Positions 5,705-12,452 of a stretch of DNA of 13,103 bases are shown one piece after another. Within the stretch, counting starts at the first letter, position 1. Each line of letters starts with the position of its first letter. The translations under genes and the position numbers were made by a program. Origin of the DNA: Desulfomicrobiaceae bacterium. GTDB taxonomy: Bacteria > Desulfobacterota > Desulfovibrionia > Desulfovibrionales > Desulfomicrobiaceae. The stretch is from contig DPEO01000063.1 in assembly GCA_003530935.1 (NCBI GenBank), positions 30,048 to 43,150 of the forward strand, written 5' to 3'. The notes beneath the pieces are model-generated. The model searched no databases, had not been told where the DNA came from, and saw only the letters and a list, made by a program, of their open reading frames with translations.

Positions 5705-8250
5705 AGACGTATACGGTTATTCCGCGGCTTCCTGAGCCGCTTTTGGGCCTCAAAGAGCTGGCCCAGAACCTCTATTTTTCCTGGCACCACGAGATCGAAG
5801 ATATCTTCGTGCAGATGGACCGGGATCTTTGGGAGCGCACCGAGCACAACCCGGTGCTCTTTTTGAGCCGCATCCCCCAGACCGCGCTGGAAGAATTGGC
5901 GCAGGATGAGTTTTTTCTCCAGCGCCTGTCAACCATCGTGGAGGACCAACGGCGCTATGTCCAACGTCAGGGGGCGAGCATCCCGGGGTTTTCTGCGGGC
6001 CAAGTGGTGGCCTACTTCAGCGCCGAGTATGGCATCGCCCATTGTCTGCCGCTGTATTCCGGCGGGCTGGGTGTGCTGGCCGGAGACCATCTCAAGGCCG
6101 CCAGCGACCTCAATCTGCCCATGGTGGGCGTGGGGCTTGCGTACCGGGAGGGGTATTTTCGGCAGTATCTCACCCATGACGGCTGGCAGCAGGAGCGGTA
6201 TCCCGTCAATGACTTCGAGCAGATGCCCTTGATCCCCGTGCGCGATGCCCAGGGGCGGCGCCTGGTCGCCCAGGTGCCCATGGCGGGAAGTCCGCTCTTT
6301 TTTGGCATCTGGCGGGTGCAGGTGGGCTGCGTGCCACTCTATCTGCTCGATAGCAATATTCCCGAAAACACTCCGGCTCGCCGGGAGATCACGGCTCGGC
6401 TCTATGGCGGGGACCTGGAGATGCGTCTGCAGCAGGAGTATTTGCTCGGCATCGGCGGGGTGGAGGCTTTGCGCTGTCTGGGGATTTCCCCTGCGGTGTA
6501 CCACATGAACGAAGGGCATTCGGCTTTTGCCGGTCTTGCCCGGGTGCGGGAGTTCATGGCCCAAGGTCTTGCCTTCGAGGCCGCCGCGGAGCTGGTGGCC
6601 CAGGGTTCGGTCTTCACGACCCATACCCCGGTGCCTGCAGGCAACGACCGCTTTCCGCCGGAGCTGGTGGAGCGCTATTTTGCGCAGTTTGCCCAAGAGT
6701 TGGGGCTGGCCTGGAAGGTCTTTCTCGCTCTTGGCCGGGAAAATCCCCATGACGACCGCGAGCCCTTTTGCATGACGGTCTTGGCCCTGCGCCTTTCTCG
6801 GGTCAGTAACGGGGTGAGCCTGTTGCATGGCGAGGTCTCCCGCCGCATGTGGGCCGCGGTGTGGCCGCAATTCCCGGCCGAAGACGTGCCCATCGCCTCG
6901 GTGACCAACGGGGTGCATTTTCCTACCTGGGTGGCTCCGGATCTCTCGTCCCTCTACGATCGGTTTTTGGGTTCCTCCTGGCGCGAGGACCCGGATCATC
7001 AGCGAGTGGGGGAAAAGTTCGGCGTCATCCCGGATATCGAGCTTTGGCGCACCCATGAGCGGTTGCGGGAGCGGCTGGTGGATTTCGTGCGCACGCGGTT
7101 GCGTCGGCAGATTCAGGCCCGCGGCGGCCGCGCCTGGGAAGTGGAGGCGGCGGAGAACGTGCTCGATCCTGCGGCCCTCACCATCGGTTTTGCCCGGCGC
7201 TTTGCCGCCTACAAGCGCGCCTTTCTCCTGCTCAAGGACCCGGCCCGACTCTCCCGCCTGGTCAACGACCCGGAGCGGCCGGTGCAATTCGTCTTTGCCG
7301 GCAAGGCCCACCCCAAGGACACCGAGGGCAAGCGCATCATCCAGGAGCTCATCAATCTGTGCCAGTCGTCGGAGTTTCGGCACGCCATGGTCTTTCTCGA
7401 AGACTACGACATGCACGTGGCCCGGCATCTGGTGCAGGGCTGCGACGTCTGGCTCAATACTCCGCGCCGACCGCTGGAGGCTTGCGGCACTAGCGGCATG
7501 AAGGCCATGGCCAATGGCGTGCTCAATGTGAGCACCTTGGATGGCTGGTGGGACGAGGCTTGGCGGCCGGACAACAGCCTGGGCTGGGCCATCGGCAGCG
7601 GCGAGGAATACGACGATGCCGAATACCAGGACTTCGTGGAGAGCCAGATCTTGTACAATATCTTGGAAAAAGACGTGGTGCCGCTCTTTTACGAACGCGG
7701 CCGCGGCTCCTTTCCGCGCGAGTGGGTGCGGCGCATGAAGCGCGCTCTGCAGGTGCTCGGTCCGGTGTTCAACGGCCACCGCATGCTGGAAGATTACGCC
7801 CGGATGGCCTATCGTCCGGCCATGGATGCCGTGCATCGGCTCTCCGAGGATCATTTCGCCCCGGTGCGGGAACTTGCCGCCTGGCGCATGCGCTTGATGA
7901 CCGGGTGGGACGCCTTGGCGGTACGGGAAGTGCGCGCCGCGCACACCGGCGAGGTGTACGTGCACGACGCCGTAAGCGTGGAGGCCCAGGTGTGGCTGGG
8001 CAGCCTCACCCCGGAGGACGTGAGTGTGGAGATCTACGCCGGGCCGGTGGACGGTCTTGGGCATTTCACGACACGCCGTACTACGTCCATGGAGCCGGTG
8101 GGGCTGACGGAGGACGGGTGGATGCGCTATCAGGGCCGCGCCATGGCCGAGGACACAGGGAAATTCGGCTTTACCGTGCGCGTGGTGCCCCGGCATCCGT
8201 TGCTGCGTGATCCCCATGACTTGGGGCTGGTGCGCTGGGCTGGGGCATGA
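5692..8250 (+). CDS. glgP: Alpha-glucan (glycogen/maltodextrin) phosphorylase, DUF3417-containing short type
   Basis: PLP enzyme that releases glucose 1-phosphate from glycogen or maltodextrins with phosphate. It has 852 residues and belongs to the divergent alpha-glucan phosphorylase branch that carries an N-terminal DUF3417 region (about residues 1-110). The catalytic part follows: YSGGLGVLAGDHLKAASDL at about 122-140, NEGHSAF at 273-279, VFAGKAHPKDTEGK at 534-547, and the PLP site EACGTSGMKAMANG with Lys604 as the Schiff-base residue, followed by GWWDEAW. I chose ATG at 5692 rather than the upstream in-frame ATG at 5623, since AAGGAG sits five bases before it and the protein then begins as homologues do. 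No other glycogen gene is visible nearby. It overlaps tlyA by four bases (ATGA). Confidence 0.95.
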   Translation: MQPLQTYTVIPRLPEPLLGLKELAQNLYFSWHHEIEDIFVQMDRDLWERTEHNPVLFLSRIPQTALEELAQDEFFLQRLSTIVEDQRRYVQRQGASIPGFSAGQVVAYFSAEYGIAHCLPLYSGGLGVLAGDHLKAASDLNLPMVGVGLAYREGYFRQYLTHDGWQQERYPVNDFEQMPLIPVRDAQGRRLVAQVPMAGSPLFFGIWRVQVGCVPLYLLDSNIPENTPARREITARLYGGDLEMRLQQEYLLGIGGVEALRCLGISPAVYHMNEGHSAFAGLARVREFMAQGLAFEAAAELVAQGSVFTTHTPVPAGNDRFPPELVERYFAQFAQELGLAWKVFLALGRENPHDDREPFCMTVLALRLSRVSNGVSLLHGEVSRRMWAAVWPQFPAEDVPIASVTNGVHFPTWVAPDLSSLYDRFLGSSWREDPDHQRVGEKFGVIPDIELWRTHERLRERLVDFVRTRLRRQIQARGGRAWEVEAAENVLDPAALTIGFARRFAAYKRAFLLLKDPARLSRLVNDPERPVQFVFAGKAHPKDTEGKRIIQELINLCQSSEFRHAMVFLEDYDMHVARHLVQGCDVWLNTPRRPLEACGTSGMKAMANGVLNVSTLDGWWDEAWRPDNSLGWAIGSGEEYDDAEYQDFVESQILYNILEKDVVPLFYERGRGSFPREWVRRMKRALQVLGPVFNGHRMLEDYARMAYRPAMDAVHRLSEDHFAPVRELAAWRMRLMTGWDALAVREVRAAHTGEVYVHDAVSVEAQVWLGSLTPEDVSVEIYAGPVDGLGHFTTRRTTSMEPVGLTEDGWMRYQGRAMAEDTGKFGFTVRVVPRHPLLRDPHDLGLVRWAGA

Positions 8251-9017
8251 AGCAGCGGGCCGACCTCCTGACCGTCACCCAGGGGCTTGCGCCCAGCCGC
8301 GAGGCCGCCCGGCGTCGCATCATGGCCGGAGAAGTCTTTTGCACCGTGGGGGGGCGCACGGAGCGGGTAGCGAAGCCCGGCCAGTTGCTCCCGGCTGCAG
8401 CGGTGCTTTCGGCTACGGCTCCGCCGCGCTTCGTCTCCCGCGGAGGAGACAAGCTCATGTCCGCCCTGGAAGGGATCACCGCCCGCGGCCTGGAGCTTCC
8501 CCTCGCAGGGGCCGTGGCCCTCGATGCTGGGGCGTCCACAGGTGGATTTACGGACTGCCTGCTCCAGCATGGTGCGGCCCGGGTGTACGCTGTGGACGTG
8601 GGCCGCGGGCAGCTCCATGTGCGGCTTCGCCAGGATCCGCGAGTGGTGAGCCTGGAGGGCGTGAACCTGCGCCATGCTCCGGCGGACCTCATCCCCGAGC
8701 CTGTGCACGTGGTGGTGGCGGACTGCTCGTTCATCTCCCTGCGCCACATCTTGCCCCCGTGCATCACCTGGCTTGCGCCGGGTGGGTATGCGCTGGCCTT
8801 GGTCAAGCCCCAATTCGAGGTGGGGCCGCGCTGGGTAGGCAAAGGCGGCGTGGTGCGGGATGAAGCCGCACGTCTGGCCGCAGTGGAGGGCATTCGCCGT
8901 TTTGCGGAGGAAGAACTGGGGCTGACACCGCTGGCCACCATTCCTTCCGCGGTGCTTGGCCCCAAAGGCAATCAAGAATACTTTCTGTTTTTGCGATGGG
9001 AGAAAAGCAGTTCATGA
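8247..9017 (+). CDS. tlyA: TlyA family rRNA (cytidine-2'-O)-methyltransferase
   Basis: Ribosomal RNA ribose methyltransferase; mycobacterial TlyA methylates cytidines in both 16S and 23S rRNA, and the older name is hemolysin A. It has 256 residues. An N-terminal S4 RNA-binding domain (about 1-58) contains SREAARRRIMAGEV. An FtsJ-like Rossmann domain follows: FVSRGGDKL at 62-70, SAM motif LDAGASTGGFTDCLL at 92-106, ADCSFISL at 158-165, LVKPQFE at 185-191 and GNQEYFLFL at 241-249. The residues fit the K-D-K-E catalytic tetrad (about K69, D159, K187, E244). Its ATG overlaps the glgP stop as ATGA, and its own stop overlaps trmH the same way, so translation is probably coupled. Haemolytic activity should not be assumed from the old name. 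Confidence 0.93.
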   Translation: MKQRADLLTVTQGLAPSREAARRRIMAGEVFCTVGGRTERVAKPGQLLPAAAVLSATAPPRFVSRGGDKLMSALEGITARGLELPLAGAVALDAGASTGGFTDCLLQHGAARVYAVDVGRGQLHVRLRQDPRVVSLEGVNLRHAPADLIPEPVHVVVADCSFISLRHILPPCITWLAPGGYALALVKPQFEVGPRWVGKGGVVRDEAARLAAVEGIRRFAEEELGLTPLATIPSAVLGPKGNQEYFLFLRWEKSSS

Positions 9018-9652
9018 ACCTTGCCCCTGATGCCTTGCTCACCGAAACCCGCAAGGCCCGGCTGCGCCGGGTGGTGGCCTGCCGCCAGCCGGACCTCACT
9101 TTGGTGCTGCACAATATCCACGACCCGCACAATGTTTCCGCGATCTTGCGTAGCTGCGACGCCTTTGGTGTGGGGGGGGTGCATCTCCTCTATACCCGGG
9201 AATCGTTTCCGAACCTTTCCGCTGCTTCGTCGGCCTCGGCCCGGAAGTGGGTGGACACCACCCGACACCGCGACGCTGCGTCGCTGGTGGCCAGTCTGCA
9301 TGATCAGGGGTTTTCTGTGGTGGCCACCGGCATGACCTCGGATACGGTGCCGGTCATGGAGTGGGATTTCACCCGGCCCACTGCCGTCATCCTGGGCAAC
9401 GAGCACCGGGGGCTGGATGCGGACCTGGCGGCCTTGGTGCCGCACACCGTGTGCGTGCCCATGTACGGCATGGTGCAGAGCCTCAACGTATCCGTGGCTG
9501 CGGCCATCATCCTCTATGAGGCCATGCGCCAGCGCCGCGCCGCCGGGCTCTTGGAGCGTCCGGCTTTGAACCCTGAGGCCTTGGAGGCCCTGTACGCGGA
9601 TTATTGCTTGCGCGGCAAACCCTATGCGGAGGTGTTCCGTGGCCGGAAATAG
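9014..9652 (+). CDS. trmH: tRNA (guanosine-18-2'-O)-methyltransferase TrmH (SpoU family)
   Basis: SPOUT-class enzyme that methylates the ribose of G18 in the tRNA D-loop. With the start at 9014 it has 212 residues. The three SpoU motifs are present: DPHNVSAILRSCDAFGV at 37-53 with the catalytic Arg46, ILGNEHRGL at 126-134, and VPMYGMVQSLNVSVAAAI at 148-165 in the knot. RQPDLTL at 24-30 also matches E. coli TrmH, which favours TrmH over other SpoU members. An upstream in-frame ATG at 8996 has no ribosome site. ATG at 9014 has GGGAG 11 bases before it and forms the ATGA overlap with tlyA that repeats the glgP-tlyA junction. Its last codons contain the aroC ribosome binding site. Confidence 0.9.
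   Translation: MNLAPDALLTETRKARLRRVVACRQPDLTLVLHNIHDPHNVSAILRSCDAFGVGGVHLLYTRESFPNLSAASSASARKWVDTTRHRDAASLVASLHDQGFSVVATGMTSDTVPVMEWDFTRPTAVILGNEHRGLDADLAALVPHTVCVPMYGMVQSLNVSVAAAIILYEAMRQRRAAGLLERPALNPEALEALYADYCLRGKPYAEVFRGRK
9628..9641 (+). promoter_or_regulatory. Ribosome binding site and GTG start deciding the aroC N-terminus
   Basis: GGAGGTG at 9628-9634 lies just before GTG at 9639, inside the last codons of trmH. An in-frame ATG at 9624 would place this Shine-Dalgarno within the coding region and add MRRCS. Chorismate synthases usually begin with (M)xGNxFG, so the GTG start, reading MAGNSFG, is preferred. Confidence 0.75.
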
Positions 9653-10712
9653 TTTTGGCGAGGTGTTCAGGCTCACTACCTTTGGTGAATCCCACGGCCC
9701 GGCCTTGGGTGGAGTGGTGGACGGGTGCCCGCCGGGGATTGCGCTTTCGGAGGCGCGCATCCAGGAAGACCTGGACCGCCGCCGACCGGGAAGCGGCGGC
9801 ATCGCGGCCACCACACGCAAAGAATCCGATCGGGTGCGGCTGCTCTCGGGCGTATTCGAGGGCTCCACCACGGGCACGGCCATCGGTTTTGTGGTGGAAA
9901 ACGAAAACCAGCGCTCCGGGGACTACGACAGTCTGCGCGAGGTTTTTCGGCCCGGGCACGGGGATGTGACCTATCAGGCCAAATACGGCCGGCGCGATCA
10001 CCGTGGCGGTGGCCGGGCCTCGGGCCGGGAGACCGTGGCCCGGGTGGTGGGCGGGGCCATTGCCGCCGCCGTCCTGGAGACCGTCGGCGTCAGCGTGCAT
10101 GCGGCGTCCGTGGAGTTGGGCGGCATTGCGGCCAGTGGGCGGGACTTGGCCGGGGCGTGGAACCGCCCCTTTTTCGCTGCGGATGCCGAGGTGCTGCCGG
10201 CGTGGGAGGCCTTGGTGGCCGAGGTGCGCGCCGCAGGCGATACCCTGGGGGGTATTGTGGAGGTGGTGGCCCAGGGCGTGCCTGCCGGCTTGGGCGAGCC
10301 GGTGTTCGACAAGCTCGATGCCCGCCTGGCGGCTGCGGTCATGAGCGTGGGCGCGGTCAAGGGCGTGGAGATCGGCGCCGGCTTTGCTGCGGCCCGCAGC
10401 CGGGGAAGCCAGAACAACGATCCGCTCACGGCCCAGGGCTTTGCCTCCAACCACGCGGGCGGCATCTTGGCCGGTATCTCCACCGGACAGGACATTGTGG
10501 TGCGGGCGGCGGTGAAACCCATTCCCTCCATTGCCGTGCCCCAGCGCACCCGGGACGTCTCCGGGCAGGAACGGGAGATCCGCGTGGGCGGCCGCCACGA
10601 CATCTGTGCCATTCCACGTATTGTGCCGGTATTGCGGGCCATGGTTTGCCTTGCCCTGGCGGACATGCTCCTGATGCACCGCGCCGTGCGTCCTTGGGGG
10701 AATCTGGCGTGA
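9639..10712 (+). CDS. aroC: Chorismate synthase AroC
   Basis: Last enzyme of the shikimate pathway: converts 5-enolpyruvylshikimate 3-phosphate to chorismate using reduced FMN, in the cytoplasm. It has 357 residues from the GTG start, normal for the bacterial enzyme. Conserved blocks: MAGNSFGEVFRLTTFGESHG at 1-20, including the GESHG signature; DLDRRRPGSGG at 44-54; RPGHGDVTYQAKYG at 104-117; RGGGRASGRETVARV at 122-136; and the late NDPLTAQGFASNHAGGILAG block. It overlaps trmH by 14 bases, and its Shine-Dalgarno lies in the trmH coding region, so the two are probably translationally coupled. The next gene starts 35 bases after its stop, probably in the same transcript. No other aro gene is in the window. 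Confidence 0.96.
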   Translation: MAGNSFGEVFRLTTFGESHGPALGGVVDGCPPGIALSEARIQEDLDRRRPGSGGIAATTRKESDRVRLLSGVFEGSTTGTAIGFVVENENQRSGDYDSLREVFRPGHGDVTYQAKYGRRDHRGGGRASGRETVARVVGGAIAAAVLETVGVSVHAASVELGGIAASGRDLAGAWNRPFFAADAEVLPAWEALVAEVRAAGDTLGGIVEVVAQGVPAGLGEPVFDKLDARLAAAVMSVGAVKGVEIGAGFAAARSRGSQNNDPLTAQGFASNHAGGILAGISTGQDIVVRAAVKPIPSIAVPQRTRDVSGQEREIRVGGRHDICAIPRIVPVLRAMVCLALADMLLMHRAVRPWGNLA

Positions 10713-10747
10713 GGCGGCTTCGCGTTGGCGGGTGAGGGGCATGGGCG

Positions 10748-11527
10748 ATGGAGATTTCCGGCTTTTGGATCAAGCGCATTTTGGGCCAGGGGCTCATGCC
10801 GCTCGGCGTGAGCGTGTGCCTTTCCCTGTGGGGGATGCTTCTGGCCTTGGTGGGCCGACCCAAGCGGGCCGTGGCCCCGTTCGTGCTGGCGGCCTTGGTG
10901 CTTTACGCCGTAGGCCTCGATCCAGTGGCTGCCTGGATGGTGGCGCCCTTGGAGCGGGCGTATGCGCCTCTTCGACTGGACGATTCCCGGCTGGCGGGCG
11001 TGCGCTGGATCGTGGTCTTGGGAAGTAGCCACCACCACGACGCCGCGCTCCCGCCCCTCTTGCGCTTGGATACCGTGGCCACCGCCCGTCTGGCCGAGGC
11101 CCTGCGTCTGGCCCGACGTGCGCCGCGGGCCCGGGTGCTGTGCACCGGAGGAAGCCCCACTGGCGGCACTCCCCATGCGGAGGTGCTGGCTGCGGCTGCC
11201 GTGACTCTGGGGCTGGATGCCGGGCGGGTGGCTGTGGAAAACGCCTCCCTGGATACCCCGCAGCAAATGGCGGAGGTGGCCCGTCGCGTAGGCCGCGAGC
11301 CTTGGGTGCTCGTCACTTCCGCCATCCACATGCCTCGGGCCGTGCGTCTGGCCCGCGCCCATGGGCTTTTTCCCATCCCGGCGCCTGCGGCCTTCGAGAC
11401 CTTTTCCCCCGAGAGCCTGCCGTTTCTCCCGTATGCTCGAAACATTCTCGCCTGCCACCGCGCCTTGCACGAATATTTGGGCCTGCTCTGGGGTTGGATC
11501 ACCGGACGGCTCCAGCTTTGGGAGTAA
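10748..11527 (+). CDS. ElyC/YdcF-like DUF218 membrane protein
   Basis: Membrane protein of 259 residues with a C-terminal DUF218 domain. Two N-terminal membrane segments (about 12-35 and 43-65) precede a soluble domain from about residue 85. Domain motifs: VVLGSSHHHD at 89-98, RVLCTGGS at 129-136, ENASLDTPQQM at 164-174, VLVTSAIHMPRAVRLAR at 187-203 and PIPAPA at 209-214. The layout and the PAPA and SAxHMPRA motifs resemble E. coli ElyC, an envelope protein linked to peptidoglycan and lipid-carrier metabolism, more than the single-domain YdcF or SanA. The precise reaction is unknown. The start at 10748 has GAGGGG eight bases upstream; another ATG at 10741 is in a different frame. It follows aroC by 35 bases and is separated from hsp20 by 84 bases. 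Confidence 0.85.
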   Translation: MEISGFWIKRILGQGLMPLGVSVCLSLWGMLLALVGRPKRAVAPFVLAALVLYAVGLDPVAAWMVAPLERAYAPLRLDDSRLAGVRWIVVLGSSHHHDAALPPLLRLDTVATARLAEALRLARRAPRARVLCTGGSPTGGTPHAEVLAAAAVTLGLDAGRVAVENASLDTPQQMAEVARRVGREPWVLVTSAIHMPRAVRLARAHGLFPIPAPAAFETFSPESLPFLPYARNILACHRALHEYLGLLWGWITGRLQLWE

Positions 11528-11597
11528 GGACGTGCGTATCGCCGCCGCCCCCTTGTCACTGCCCCCAATCCTGGCTAAGGAGCTTTGACCACTGACC

Positions 11598-11614
11598 AGG
11601 AGGGTTTGGACATG
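11598..11614 (+). promoter_or_regulatory. Ribosome binding site deciding the first hsp20 start
   Basis: AGGAGGG at 11598-11604 is followed by a seven-base spacer and ATG at 11612. An in-frame TTG at 11585 would extend the protein by nine residues and place this strong site inside the coding region, so the ATG is preferred. Confidence 0.7.
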
Positions 11615-12022
11615 GTTATCGATGTGCGCGCCTGGAACGACATGCAGGCCTTGGATCAGCTCTTGGACGCCCTGTGGCACAACCCCAACGTGCGGCAGCG
11701 GGCCTTCGCCTTTCCCCCGGTCAATGTGGAGGAGACCGACACCGCCCTGGTGGTGACCGCTGCGGTGCCGGGGGTAGCCCCCGGGGACGTGGAGGTGACG
11801 TTGGAGGACAAATCCCTCATCATCCGTGGCGAGCGGCAGGCGGAACCGGGCCGCTACTTCCGCCAAGAGCGGCCGGTGGGGCCGTTTCAGCGGGTCATCA
11901 CCATGGAGACTGCGGTGGACGGTGACGGCGTCCATGCCAGTCTGCGCCATGGCATCCTCACCATCACCCTGCCCAAAACCCACGCCGCCACCCAGCGCCG
12001 CATCCTCGTGGAGGGCGAATAG
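11612..12022 (+). CDS. Small heat-shock protein, Hsp20/alpha-crystallin family (first of tandem pair)
   Basis: ATP-independent holdase chaperone, 136 residues. The N-terminal arm (about 1-34) contains a helical stretch, WNDMQALDQLLDALW, of the type used in oligomer assembly. The alpha-crystallin domain (about 35-125) includes PPVNVEETDTALVVTAAVPGV and ends with the family motif GILTITLPK at 114-122. The C-terminal tail has an I-x-V motif (ILV, 131-133), which normally docks into a neighbouring subunit. The stop codon is directly followed by the ATG of a second Hsp20 gene. No CIRCE element or convincing heat-shock sigma promoter is visible in the 84 bp before it, so it may be read from the aroC/elyC transcript or from a promoter I could not recognise. 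Confidence 0.92.
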   Translation: MVIDVRAWNDMQALDQLLDALWHNPNVRQRAFAFPPVNVEETDTALVVTAAVPGVAPGDVEVTLEDKSLIIRGERQAEPGRYFRQERPVGPFQRVITMETAVDGDGVHASLRHGILTITLPKTHAATQRRILVEGE

Positions 12023-12388
12023 ATGGACACGGCCCGTATTTCGCTGCCCCAAGGTCGACCTGCCGCGGACATCATCGAGCTTTCCGACGGTTTTGTCATT
12101 GTCTTGGACCTTCCCGGGGTTTCTCGGGAGAGTTTGTCCGTGGAGCTGCGGGGCACGGAGCTGGTGGTGCGCGGCCGCGCGCTCCTCGCCCGGGAGCCGG
12201 GGCGCAAACCGCTGCACCTGGAATTCGGGGACGCCGAGTTCGTGCGCTCCTTCACCGTTGCCCACACCGTGGACCGGGAACACATCCGCGCTACCTTCCG
12301 CCACGGCCAGTTGGAGCTGTTTCTCCCCAAGTCCACCCACGGCCAGCCGCGCACCATCCCGGTGGCAAGCGCGGACACCCAATCCTGA
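12023..12388 (+). CDS. Small heat-shock protein, Hsp20/alpha-crystallin family (second of tandem pair)
   Basis: Second, diverged Hsp20 paralogue, 121 residues. The N-terminal arm is very short (about 16 residues). The alpha-crystallin domain (about 17-105) contains ELSDGFVIVLDLPGVSRESL at 19-38 and the motif GQLELFLPK at 95-103. The C-terminal I-x-V docking motif is IPV at 112-114. Its ATG abuts the stop of the first gene (TAGATG), with GGAGGG about eight bases upstream in the end of that gene. The arrangement implies co-production, and the unequal N-terminal arms suggest hetero-oligomers rather than simple redundancy; that is inference. It is the last gene of the plus-strand cluster and ends facing the convergent gene at 12453. 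Confidence 0.9.
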   Translation: MDTARISLPQGRPAADIIELSDGFVIVLDLPGVSRESLSVELRGTELVVRGRALLAREPGRKPLHLEFGDAEFVRSFTVAHTVDREHIRATFRHGQLELFLPKSTHGQPRTIPVASADTQS

Positions 12389-12398
12389 TACTCCCAAA

Positions 12399-12429
12399 CA
12401 GCAACCGCCCCGTAACGGAGCGGTTGCTG
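12399..12429. terminator. Hairpin between convergent genes, possible bidirectional terminator
   Basis: A perfect 10-bp inverted repeat, CAGCAACCGC (12399-12408) and GCGGTTGCTG (12420-12429), encloses an 11-base loop that can form a further CCG/CGG stem. It starts 10 bases after the second hsp20 stop and lies 23 bases beyond the end of the minus-strand gene. There is no proper T-run in either direction; the minus direction has only TGTTT after the stem. Its place between convergent genes supports a role in ending both transcripts, perhaps with Rho. Confidence 0.6.
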
Positions 12430-12452
12430 GTGCGCTGCCTCGGCGTCCACCG

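Noticed and set aside
5929..8217. A 762-codon open frame on the minus strand opposite glgP
   Set aside because: Its translation is rich in His, Arg, Pro and Gln with no recognisable motifs, while the plus strand carries an intact phosphorylase with its PLP site. It is the usual antisense open frame seen in GC-rich DNA.
8247..9017. Reading the TlyA-family gene as a haemolysin or virulence factor
   Set aside because: The S4 plus FtsJ-like domains and K-D-K-E residues indicate an rRNA methyltransferase; the haemolysin name is historical.
11553..11581. TTGTCA, 17 bp, TAAGGA as a promoter for the hsp20 pair
   Set aside because: The -35 is good but the -10 matches only 2 of 6 positions, and TAAGGA looks more like a Shine-Dalgarno-type run. 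The nearby CCCCAAT is only about five bases from CTTGTC, too close for a heat-shock sigma promoter.
11528..11611. CIRCE operator (HrcA site) before hsp20
   Set aside because: No TTAGCACTC-like inverted repeat is present in this gap.
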